A DNA stretch of 64,000 nt, from assembly GCA_024693325.1 (NCBI GenBank), contig JAILLA010000001.1:1-64000 (forward strand). Direction: 5' to 3'. The notes below the pieces were generated by a model. It saw nothing but the letters and a program-made list of their open reading frames with translations. It had not been told where the DNA came from and made no database searches. The DNA is from Solobacterium sp. GTDB taxonomy: Bacteria > Bacillota_I > Bacilli_A > Erysipelotrichales > Erysipelotrichaceae. The position numbers and the translations under genes are program-made. Shown here piece by piece: positions 1 through 7,372 of this stretch; positions within the stretch are counted from its first letter, which is position 1; each line of letters starts with the position of its first letter.

Positions 1-385
1 AGGTAGTACTTCCTCTGGTCAAATGGAACACGTTGATAATTATCAGAATTCCAAATGCCACAATGCAGGTCCAGATCATCGAATACAGAGAGCCCACAAG
101 TTTCTTTTTTTCTTCGTTCGTATAGTCAGCTACCATGACCAGCGTTTCTTTTAAGTCTTCATTCATATTATTTGCCTTCCTTTCGCCATTGAGTATTTCG
201 TGAAGGTCAACATCATAATAGTCAGCCAGCTCAATCAGTATACTGATATCCGGCATGGTATAACCGTTCTCCCATCGCGATACAGATCTTTGTGATACAC
301 CGAATTTCTCGGCAATTTGTTCCTGAGTCAGATTCTTCTCTTTTCTGAGTTCTTTCAAATATTCTCCTATTTTCATCTGATCCAT
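1..385 (-). CDS. XRE-family transcriptional regulator with C-terminal membrane segment (partial)
   Basis: The reading frame runs off the left edge, so only about 128 N-terminal residues are visible. Residues about 5-60 form an XRE/Cro helix-turn-helix (TQEQIAEKFGVSQRSVSRW, then a PDI tail), the usual DNA-binding fold of small repressors. Around residues 105-125 a hydrophobic stretch (IWTCIVAFGILIIINVF) predicts a membrane helix, so this looks like the common HTH plus membrane-anchor type of unknown ligand. The ATG at 383-385 is chosen because AAAGGAGG lies 8 bases upstream. It does not appear in an operon with the GNAT gene to its right, which is separated by 164 bases. Confidence 0.85.
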   Translation of the reverse strand, partial: MDQMKIGEYLKELRKEKNLTQEQIAEKFGVSQRSVSRWENGYTMPDISILIELADYYDVDLHEILNGERKANNMNEDLKETLVMVADYTNEEKKKLVGSLYSMIWTCIVAFGILIIINVFHLTRGSTT

Positions 386-549
386 TTTATGTACCTCCTT
401 TCGATGGAAACATAGCAATTATTATCAAACACGAACATGTCATACACTGAGTAATCTCAAAAATAACCGGCCAGACACCCCTGTCCCCTCATAAATACAT
501 AGCTGACAGCCCGAAATCCAAATCATATCTACAGCCTGCCGTTATCTGC

Positions 550-1422
550 TCATAACAGCTTCAGTAATTTATACTTGCTGTACCCGTTCGGGTAATCCTC
601 GAGCGTGCAGTACACCGTATAGCCGTGTTTCTTAAAGAAGTTTACATTCCAGTCGCGGGCATCGATCATAACGATACAAGCACCGTTTTTCTTCGCTTCC
701 CGCTCGATTTCCGAAAGGAGATATGAACCTATGCCCTGATTGCGCTGCGGCTCATCCACCCACAGCACCTCAACAAATGCGATGTTCCAGAAGTTCACGC
801 CCGCAAAGCCGGCAGCCGCCGGTTCGCCGTTATCGCCCTGGATCTTTCTCCCGATCCATTCAAAATCATGTACAGCGGGCACCTGAGACCAGTTGTATTC
901 AACGAGTTTATCGTCAATGTACTCGGCATCGTCCTCATCACCTGACTGGATCTCAAATGCGCAGGGAGCAGCGGCAACGCTCTCATCGGAAGGATCGTCA
1001 AGCCGTTTTATCATGTCGTAGTGGGTATGGCCCTTTGTCGGACAATCCTTGATGATCCCGCATACAGTAAATCCGTATTTCTCATACAGCGGCTTTGCCT
1101 GAAAATCAAATGTCCCAAGCGTCATTAAATGACAGCCCTTTTCTCTGGCGATGCGCTCCGCTTCATGAATCAGTGCAGAGCCGATTCCCTGCCTGCGGTA
1201 CTTTTCTTCCACCCACAAGATGTCCAGATCCGCATCCCTCCAGCAGTTAATGAAAAGATTGCACCCTGCAATGATGTTTCCATCGCTGTCGGAAACTTTG
1301 AATACGACCAATTCATCCTCGATGATATCTTCAAAATTGATCTTTAAATTGGTAATCGCACTGAGCTTACCCGAAATAAGTTCAGCATCGCCTTCTGAAC
1401 AAGGTATGATTTTATATTTCAT
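550..1422 (-). CDS. Tandem GNAT acetyltransferase
   Basis: This 290-residue protein has two GNAT (GCN5-related N-acetyltransferase) domains. The first spans about residues 1-140 with the acetyl-CoA pyrophosphate loop RRQGIGSAL near residue 80. The second spans about 155-290 with RNQGIGSYL near residue 230. Both copies have the beta-bulge sequence LWV before the loop, suggesting an internal duplication. The acceptor substrate cannot be told from sequence; similar tandem GNATs act on small amines or antibiotics. The gene stands alone, with no close partner on either side. Start ATG is followed by a good domain start, with a weak GGAG about 12 bases upstream. Confidence 0.8.
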   Translation of the reverse strand: MKYKIIPCSEGDAELISGKLSAITNLKINFEDIIEDELVVFKVSDSDGNIIAGCNLFINCWRDADLDILWVEEKYRRQGIGSALIHEAERIAREKGCHLMTLGTFDFQAKPLYEKYGFTVCGIIKDCPTKGHTHYDMIKRLDDPSDESVAAAPCAFEIQSGDEDDAEYIDDKLVEYNWSQVPAVHDFEWIGRKIQGDNGEPAAAGFAGVNFWNIAFVEVLWVDEPQRNQGIGSYLLSEIEREAKKNGACIVMIDARDWNVNFFKKHGYTVYCTLEDYPNGYSKYKLLKLL

Positions 1423-1507
1423 TTACCATTAATTCTCCATTAATTATCCTAGACAGACAGTCTCGACGTGTTCAACAGCAGTAAAACGATAAACTGCAGT
1501 ACATCTG

Positions 1508-2551
1508 CTATGTCCGGTAATAGTGCGTATTCTTTCCGTTTCCTTCCCTTCTCAGTTCACCTGATTCTACGAGTTTCCTCAATGCTCCCTCAACAGAGCT
1601 TAAGCTGAGTGATGGGCACAACTCCCTGATATCCTGTTTTGTAAAGCTGCCGATTTTATTCTGTGCGGCCAATCTTACAGTATCCAGAGCAGACCGTTTT
1701 GTTTCAACCAATGCGAATCTGTCTTCAAAATCCCTGTATGCCGCAAGGATCGTACCGAGTAGGTATTTTATAAATGGTATCGGATCATCATTCCCTTCAT
1801 GCCATCCAATCTGTGAAGCACCAAGAGCATCGTAGTACAGATCTTTATTCTTCGCGATCTTTGCTTCAAGAGAAATATATTTACCTACATAAAATCCGTT
1901 CCTATAGAGCAGCAGCGTTGTCAAAAGCCTGCTCATACGTCCATTTCCATCGTTAAAAGGATGAATACACAGGAAATCATGAATGAAGACCGGAATAGCA
2001 ATTAATGGCTCCAGTTCCATGTTTCCGATCACATAGTTATACTCTTCGCAGATCCTGTCCAGAGCTGCCGGTGTTTCATACGGCGCAGGCGGTGTAAACA
2101 GTATTTCGGTATGACCGTCCGAATAAGCTGCACTGATATAGTTCTGTACGTTTTTGGTATGTCCGGCAATGGGATTATTCGTATGGGCATACAGGATCTT
2201 ATGCAGCTGAAGAATGTAATTCTGCGTGATCGGGATCGCATCAAAGCTTTCATGAATGATGGAAAGTACATCTCTGTATCCGGCGATTTCCTGTTCGCTG
2301 CGGTTCTTTGGTGTCGTTTTTTCCTCAACAAGCTGGCGGATTCTGGTATTGGTCGTTACGATTCCTTCAATCTCATTGGATGCTTCTGTGCTCTGGATTT
2401 TTGCAATTTCAACCAGTTTTTCAAGTTCCTCCGGTCTCTGCTTTAGATACAGTTCCTGCTTTCCTGCTTCTTTGTAAATTGCCGCTACCAGGCCAAGTAT
2501 TTCAGAATCCCATCTGGTTTCCTTTACGACTCTGTAGTTGAACTCCCTCAT
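1508..2551 (-). CDS. Fic family protein (AMPylator type) with N-terminal inhibitory helix
   Basis: The 347-residue protein has the canonical Fic motif HPFNDGNGR at about residues 197-205, whose His catalyses transfer of AMP (or a related group) from a nucleotide to a hydroxyl side chain on a target protein. An inhibitory helix motif of the [S/T]xxxE[G/N] kind is visible at 58-63 (SNEIEG), which marks the class with the autoinhibitory helix inside the N-terminal part. The last 60 residues resemble a winged-helix DNA-binding domain (FTKQDIRELCPSLSLSSVEGALRKLVESGEL). This layout suggests an autoregulated housekeeping-type Fic rather than a secreted effector. No antitoxin gene is next to it. AAGGGAG precedes the ATG, and palindromes cover its promoter. 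Confidence 0.9.
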   Translation of the reverse strand: MREFNYRVVKETRWDSEILGLVAAIYKEAGKQELYLKQRPEELEKLVEIAKIQSTEASNEIEGIVTTNTRIRQLVEEKTTPKNRSEQEIAGYRDVLSIIHESFDAIPITQNYILQLHKILYAHTNNPIAGHTKNVQNYISAAYSDGHTEILFTPPAPYETPAALDRICEEYNYVIGNMELEPLIAIPVFIHDFLCIHPFNDGNGRMSRLLTTLLLYRNGFYVGKYISLEAKIAKNKDLYYDALGASQIGWHEGNDDPIPFIKYLLGTILAAYRDFEDRFALVETKRSALDTVRLAAQNKIGSFTKQDIRELCPSLSLSSVEGALRKLVESGELRREGNGKNTHYYRT

Positions 2552-2579
2552 CCCCTTACTCCCTTCATGATTCCCTTAT

Positions 2580-2608
2580 TTTATACCATTATTTAAGGAA
2601 TTAGCCAA
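2580..2608 (-). promoter_or_regulatory. Predicted fic promoter
   Basis: On the minus strand TTGGCT (2603-2608) and TATAAA (2580-2585) are separated by 17 bases, about 30 bases upstream of the fic start. The -35 box lies inside a palindrome (2598-2611), so a DNA-binding protein there would block transcription. Confidence 0.5.
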
Positions 2609-2652
2609 TTCTTTAAGGAAATATTCCCTTAAATACACGAGTATATTAAGGG
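2592..2652. promoter_or_regulatory. Cluster of overlapping palindromes upstream of fic
   Basis: Three nested inverted repeats built on the word CCTTAA/TTAAGG fall within 61 bases: GAATT-AGCC-AATTC at 2598-2611, an almost perfect 22-base palindrome TTTAAGGAA..CCCTTAAA at 2612-2633, and CCCTTAA..TTAAGGG with a 13-base spacer at 2626-2652. The cluster overlaps and lies just upstream of the predicted fic promoter. Autoregulation by the winged-helix tail of the Fic protein is an inference. Confidence 0.5.
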
Positions 2653-2659
2653 ATTCAAA

Positions 2660-2987
2660 CATAATATGCATACTAATCATCACATTGCGCACCAACCTGG
2701 TGCATTGATGTACACCCGGTTGAGTGAACCAAACAATCCGCTTTCCTTCTTTCTCCATTCTTCCATAAACGTTAAAATGGACGTCTGCTCACTGCGGGAA
2801 TGCAGTCAATAAACATCCATAATCAGGTCAATATATACTTGTCTATAAGTCCTCGGGTTTTGTGCCTGCTGTTGCGAGTTCTATTGCTAAGACCACACGT
2901 GACTCTTTTTCGAGGTGTTTTTCCCTCTTTGACCGGTCCGACTCCCCGAAGGTGAAATACTCGTAAAAGTACAAAAATAAAGGATTT
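2660..2987. other. Intergenic stretch downstream of rlmCD; no gene recognised
   Basis: Reading past the rlmCD stop on the minus strand, two frames stay open for a long way (one from directly after the stop to about 2832, another to a TAG near 2847), which is unusual for non-coding DNA. Neither has a start codon with a ribosome binding site, and I recognise neither product. No terminator for rlmCD could be placed with confidence. It could be a gene remnant, a repeated element or a structured 3' region. A 60-residue ORF at 2576-2758 overlaps the palindromes and is not credited. Confidence 0.3.
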
Positions 2988-4112
2988 CTACGAGTTCAGC
3001 TTTTGCAGCAGCACGATATTCTCAATATGTTTTGTAAAAGGAAACATATCGCAGGGCACGATCTTCATCGGACGGTACCCTTTCTTCCTGAGTATATCGA
3101 TATCCCGTTTCTGTGTTTCCGGATTGCAGGAAATATACACAATTTTCTCAGCAGTCAGTGCATTCAGAAATTCCGGTGATATTCCTGCCCTGGGCGGATC
3201 CATGATCACAACATCATATGTTTCATCTGTCTGAAGCAGATATTTCTTTTCATCTGCACAGTAAAAATCAGCATTCCTGATACCGTTCAGTTTTGCATTG
3301 TATTTCGCGTCCCTGATCGCGTCAGGAACGATTTCGATACCTGTTACATGCTTTGCTCTCTGTGATGCAAGAAGTGAGATCGTTCCGATCCCACAGCATG
3401 CGTCCAGTACGCGGTCATCCGGAGTGATCTGTGCAAGGTCCAGTGCTGTCTGATACAGGATCTCTGTCTGGATGGGATTGACCTGGTAGAAGCTGCGTGA
3501 AGAGATACGGAATTTCAGTCCACAAATCTCATCTGTGATCGTGCCGTCTCCATAGACGACTTTCTCTTCCTTACCCAGGATCATACTTGTATGACGATCG
3601 TTATGATTGATGATCACGGTAACGATCTCCGGGTTTTCTTCGACCAGTCTTGCGACGAACTTCCTTGATCCCGGCAGTGTCCGTGAACCGATGACGATCA
3701 CCGCCATTGCTTCACCGCTGTGCTCGGAAACACGGATATATGCGTGTCTGAGCACACCGGTATGCGTGTTCTCGTTATAAACTTCAATGTGCATATCTGA
3801 AGCGATCCGGCAGATACTGCTGATGATCCTGTTCGCTGTTTCATGCTGGATCATGCAGTCCCTGACATAGATCAGATGATGGCTGTTCTCCTCATAGATC
3901 CCTGCCACGATGCGCCCGTTTCTGTTTTTCGCAAACGTCGCATATACCTTGTGTCTGTAATGAGCGGGAGCTTTCATGCCGATCACAGGTTCAATGCGTT
4001 TTGTACCGAACAGTCTGCGCATTTCCTTCTGTTTCATCAGAAGCTGTTCTTCATACGGGATCTCCGAGTAATCACAGCCGCCGCATTTCTCATGATACGG
4101 ACAGACGCTCAT
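2988..4112 (-). CDS. rlmCD: 23S rRNA (uracil-5-)-methyltransferase, RlmCD/TrmA family
   Basis: This enzyme methylates C5 of uridine in 23S rRNA using S-adenosylmethionine. The N-terminal cysteines C4, C10, C13 and C86 match the 4Fe-4S cluster pattern CX5CX2C..C of this family. The Rossmann SAM site is seen as LDACCGIGTISLL, followed by MDPPRAG and the catalytic SCNP with nucleophile Cys about residue 329. At 374 residues it is shorter than the usual 450 because there is no N-terminal TRAM domain. It overlaps the HAD gene upstream by 4 bases (ATGA), implying translational coupling. The exact uridine target (747 and/or 1939) cannot be read from sequence. Confidence 0.88.
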   Translation of the reverse strand: MSVCPYHEKCGGCDYSEIPYEEQLLMKQKEMRRLFGTKRIEPVIGMKAPAHYRHKVYATFAKNRNGRIVAGIYEENSHHLIYVRDCMIQHETANRIISSICRIASDMHIEVYNENTHTGVLRHAYIRVSEHSGEAMAVIVIGSRTLPGSRKFVARLVEENPEIVTVIINHNDRHTSMILGKEEKVVYGDGTITDEICGLKFRISSRSFYQVNPIQTEILYQTALDLAQITPDDRVLDACCGIGTISLLASQRAKHVTGIEIVPDAIRDAKYNAKLNGIRNADFYCADEKKYLLQTDETYDVVIMDPPRAGISPEFLNALTAEKIVYISCNPETQKRDIDILRKKGYRPMKIVPCDMFPFTKHIENIVLLQKLNS

Positions 4113-4741
4113 AGTTCCACCTCATTCAGGCTCATAACAACATTGTCCCAGTTCTGACGGAGTACTTCCACAGATGAATGTCCGCCTGCTACCAGGACGC
4201 AGTTCCGGATGCCCAGAGCTTTTGCCGTATCCAGATCATGCAGCGTATCACCGATATACATGCAGTTGTCGGGATGTACATCCGCGAATTCCATCCAGCG
4301 TTTAGCCATGCCGATCTTGGATCCGGCAAGCAGGTTATCGATCCCCAGGATCTCATCAAAGTACTGGGCAATACCAAGCTGCTTTGTCTGATAACGCAGC
4401 TTATCCTGCTTCGTCGCGGAAAGGATGACGTTCTTATTGCCCATTGCAACAGATCTCTCTATCAGTTCCGTGAATCCTTCCTTCAAAGGAGCATTCAGGA
4501 ATCCCTTGTCATAAAGGTCATTGAACTCAACGGAAATATCATCGTAGGTTTCGTGTTCAAACGTATAACCGAGTTTATAGTAATAATCGATCACGGGGAA
4601 ACAGAACATCTCAAGATAATCATCTACGGTATATCCGTGTTTCATGCCGCGGTCTTTCAGCATTTTATTCTCGATATCCAGGCACAGACCGACATCATCG
4701 ATGATCGTGCCGTTGAAGTCCCATATCACTGTCTTTTTCAT
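4109..4741 (-). CDS. HAD-superfamily phosphatase
   Basis: The 210-residue protein starts with HAD motif I, DFNGT (nucleophile Asp8, general acid position Asn10 instead of the usual Asp). It continues with a helical cap region (about 15-85), motif II Ser in ILSATK (about 108), a lysine region near 142, and motif III GDTLHDLDTA. Replacement of the second Asp in motif I by Asn occurs in some HAD phosphatases but can lower activity. It resembles phosphoglycolate-phosphatase-like members; the substrate is unknown. It has its own promoter and is followed by rlmCD with a 4-base overlap. The promoter is so close that the transcript may begin at the ATG. Confidence 0.8.
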   Translation of the reverse strand: MKKTVIWDFNGTIIDDVGLCLDIENKMLKDRGMKHGYTVDDYLEMFCFPVIDYYYKLGYTFEHETYDDISVEFNDLYDKGFLNAPLKEGFTELIERSVAMGNKNVILSATKQDKLRYQTKQLGIAQYFDEILGIDNLLAGSKIGMAKRWMEFADVHPDNCMYIGDTLHDLDTAKALGIRNCVLVAGGHSSVEVLRQNWDNVVMSLNEVEL

Positions 4742-4748
4742 GACTCTG

Positions 4749-4776
4749 ATTATAGCAATACACTGCCCCTTTGCAA
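4749..4776 (-). promoter_or_regulatory. Predicted promoter of the HAD-rlmCD operon
   Basis: TTGCAA (4771-4776) and a perfect TATAAT (4749-4754) are 16 bases apart on the minus strand. Only 7 bases separate the -10 box from the ATG at 4741, so initiation would fall at or next to the start codon, giving a leaderless message. No ribosome binding site is visible. Confidence 0.6.
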
Positions 4777-4803
4777 AAGAAAAGCTGTGTTTTTCAACAG
4801 CTT
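4776..4803 (-). terminator. Rho-independent terminator of the NAD operon
   Basis: On the minus strand AAGCTGT-loop-ACAGCTT is followed by a T-rich run (TTTCTTTT). The 5' stem arm overlaps the nadE stop codon by two bases. Confidence 0.75.
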
Positions 4804-6754
4804 ATTCTTCGATATCGCTCAGCCAGAGATTGACAGACGCGTCTGAAGGCATGCGCCAGTCACCGCGCGGCGAGAGTGTGACTGAACCCACCTTCGGACC
4901 GTCCGGCAGACAGCTGCGTTTGAACTGCTGGGTAAAGAACCTGCGGAAGAATCTCTGTGCAGCCTGCTTCACGTCTTCATAGGACAGTTCAGGATATGCC
5001 CTGAGTGCCAGCGCCATGCTGCGGGAAGGTTCATAACCGTATCTCAGCGTATAGAACAGGAAGAAATCGTTCAGGTCGTATTTGCCGATCTTTTCTTCTG
5101 TCTTCTGCGCGATCTGGCCGTCAGCGCTCGGCGTCAGCTCCGGTGTGATCGGTGTATCGCAGATCGCATGCAGGACCTGCTTCAGTTCATCATTTCCGCA
5201 TGTGTCCGCGTAGCTTCTGCAGATGTACTGCACCAGTGTTTTGGGTACCGATGCATTGACAGCGTACATGGACATATGATCGCCGTTGTATGTGCACCAG
5301 CCAAGTGCCAGTTCTGACAGATCACCTGTACCTACAACAAGACCGTTTTTCATATTGGCCGCATCCATCAGGATGTATGTTCTCATACGGGCCTGTGCGT
5401 TTTCATAAGCGGTATCCCCTTCACCCTGGTATTCCAGGCTGTGCCCGATGTCTTCCAGATGTGACTTGACACCCTTTGCGATAGGAACTTCATAGATCTC
5501 ATCCGCCAGCAGACGCATCAGTTCATTGGCATTGTTGTATGTCTGTCCGGATGTATTTCCCTCATTAGGCATCGTATATGCCAGGATACGGATCTCCGGT
5601 ACCAGTTTCTTTGCTTCATGGCATACAAGCAGTGCCAGTGTGCTGTCCAATCCGCCGGAGATGCCGATCACAAGATTGTTGATGTGCGTTGCCCTGACTC
5701 TTGTCGCAAGTCCGTTTGCCTGGATGCGCAGGATCTTGCGGCAGCGCTGTCCGCGCTCCGCGTCATCTGCCGGCACAAAAGGATTCCTGGCAACCGGATA
5801 GTCTGCCCGTTTCAGCAGTTCCGTCATTTCACGGGTATTGGGATCTATCTTTCCTTCCAGCGGCTTGACGTCCAGTTCCACTCTGCGGAACCAGCTGTCA
5901 TCATTGTTGTCGAATGTATTCTGGTGTCTTCTGTCATGCAGGATACGGGACAGATCGATCACTGCTTTTTCAATATAGGGACGTTCCGGGAAGACATTCT
6001 GCTTCAGGAGGCTTCCATTGACAGCGATCATAGTATGACCCGAGAATACAAGGTCCGTACTGCTTTCATCCATACCGCTTGACGCATACACATAAGCGCA
6101 GTAGCATGCACCGGACTGCTGTACGACCAGGTTCGTCCGGTATTCCTGCTTGCCGATCAGTTCATCGGATGCGGATGGATTGACGATGATATTCGCCCCT
6201 GCCAGTGCCAGATGCGTGCTCGGTTTATCGGGAACCCAGAGACCTTCACAGATCTCAACACCGATAACAGCGTTACTGGAAGGATCTTCCCCGATGATAT
6301 CGATTCCGATCGGAATTTCCTGCCCCTGGAGCACGATCGTTCTGCCGATCAGCTGTTTTCCTGACGCAAACCAGCGCTCCTCATAGAATTCCGAATAATT
6401 CGGGATAAACTCCTTCGGAACAAGCGCGCATACTTCACCATGGCTCAGCATGGCTGCGCAGTTATACAGGTTGTTTTCGAAACGGATCGGTACGCCGATC
6501 ACTGCTGTCAGGCCCTCGATCTGCCCTGTTTCCCGGGCGATCTCAAACATTGCCTTCTCAGCCTGTTCCAACAGCAGATCACTGCCGAACAGGTCAGCGC
6601 ATGTATATCCCGTAACACAAAGCTCAGGGAAAACAACGATCCCGCAGTCACTGCACGCATGCAGGATCTGTTTGATCTGTTCCGTATTGTATTTCACATC
6701 AGCCACCCTCATGGAAGGTACGGCTGCTGCTGCATAGATCATCTGGTTTTTCAT
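4802..6754 (-). CDS. nadE: Glutamine-dependent NAD+ synthetase
   Basis: This enzyme makes NAD+ from nicotinate adenine dinucleotide, ATP and glutamine, the last step of the salvage route encoded here. The N-terminal half is a nitrilase-type glutaminase with the triad Glu44 (VVFPELCVTGY), Lys114 (LVPKEF) and Cys169 (VEICEG). The C-terminal half is the N-type ATP pyrophosphatase synthetase domain with the loop SGGLDST near residue 370. The length of 650 residues is that of the two-domain class that makes its own ammonia. It lies 3 bases downstream of nadD as the last gene of the operon and ends in a terminator. Confidence 0.95.
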   Translation of the reverse strand: MKNQMIYAAAAVPSMRVADVKYNTEQIKQILHACSDCGIVVFPELCVTGYTCADLFGSDLLLEQAEKAMFEIARETGQIEGLTAVIGVPIRFENNLYNCAAMLSHGEVCALVPKEFIPNYSEFYEERWFASGKQLIGRTIVLQGQEIPIGIDIIGEDPSSNAVIGVEICEGLWVPDKPSTHLALAGANIIVNPSASDELIGKQEYRTNLVVQQSGACYCAYVYASSGMDESSTDLVFSGHTMIAVNGSLLKQNVFPERPYIEKAVIDLSRILHDRRHQNTFDNNDDSWFRRVELDVKPLEGKIDPNTREMTELLKRADYPVARNPFVPADDAERGQRCRKILRIQANGLATRVRATHINNLVIGISGGLDSTLALLVCHEAKKLVPEIRILAYTMPNEGNTSGQTYNNANELMRLLADEIYEVPIAKGVKSHLEDIGHSLEYQGEGDTAYENAQARMRTYILMDAANMKNGLVVGTGDLSELALGWCTYNGDHMSMYAVNASVPKTLVQYICRSYADTCGNDELKQVLHAICDTPITPELTPSADGQIAQKTEEKIGKYDLNDFFLFYTLRYGYEPSRSMALALRAYPELSYEDVKQAAQRFFRRFFTQQFKRSCLPDGPKVGSVTLSPRGDWRMPSDASVNLWLSDIEE

Positions 6755-6757
6755 AGT

Positions 6758-7372
6758 CTATTTCCTCAAATATTCATGGAGATCCGCCAGTTCCTCCGGT
6801 ACCATCTCCATGATCCGGTCTGACGCTTCAAGCATGGTACGGATCTGCTGTCTTACCTTAGTGCTGGAAATATCACGATATACATCGTCGGTTTTAACGA
6901 CTGTCAGATATTCCTTCAGGGAAGAAAGGTAAGGATCCAACGCGATGATCTGTTCCGCGTCATCGTCATCCCTGGACATGACCGCAATGCCGAACTCACG
7001 GCATAATTCCGGAATGTATTTCCAGCCGGTCTCCAGTTCATGAAGCTTATCTGATCCAAAAAGCAGTTTTGCTTCATATCCCCTGTCCCTGAGCATACAA
7101 AGCGTTTCGTATGTACGAGGCTGCTTTTCCGCGTTCAGCTCGTAATCGCAAACTTCCATCCACTCACGGTTCTCCGCGATCTTCTCCAGCATTGCCAGTC
7201 TTGTTTCGTTGTCAAAGGCAAAATCCTTTCCCTGCTCATTCCTGATGTAAGTCTGTTTGCTTGGGACAAAGATCACTTTGTCATAGCTGAGCTTTCTTCT
7301 GACCTCATCAGCCAGTTCGATATGTGCCTTTGTCGGAGGATTAAAGGCTCCCCCGCAGACCAGTGCCCGTAT
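6758..7372 (-). CDS. nadD: Nicotinate-nucleotide adenylyltransferase, apparent ATA start
   Basis: This enzyme adenylates nicotinate mononucleotide. The frame contains the nucleotidyltransferase motif GGAFNPPTKAH (residues 7-17, with the HxxH-type T14/H17) and the C-terminal ISSTKVR signature. The first ATG/GTG-type start in the frame (GTG at 7276) would remove the catalytic motif. The only start that keeps it and follows a ribosome binding site is ATA at 7370-7372: GGAGG lies 9 bases upstream inside the end of pncB, and ATA shares its first A with the pncB stop (TGATA). This looks like a TGATG coupling site with a changed base. The product would be 204 residues, normal for NadD. A sequence error at this base is the main alternative. 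Confidence 0.85.
   Translation of the reverse strand: MRALVCGGAFNPPTKAHIELADEVRRKLSYDKVIFVPSKQTYIRNEQGKDFAFDNETRLAMLEKIAENREWMEVCDYELNAEKQPRTYETLCMLRDRGYEAKLLFGSDKLHELETGWKYIPELCREFGIAVMSRDDDDAEQIIALDPYLSSLKEYLTVVKTDDVYRDISSTKVRQQIRTMLEASDRIMEMVPEELADLHEYLRK

Noticed and set aside
2576-2758. 60-residue minus-strand ORF upstream of fic
   Set aside because: It covers the palindromes and predicted promoter, has no good ribosome binding site and no recognisable product.
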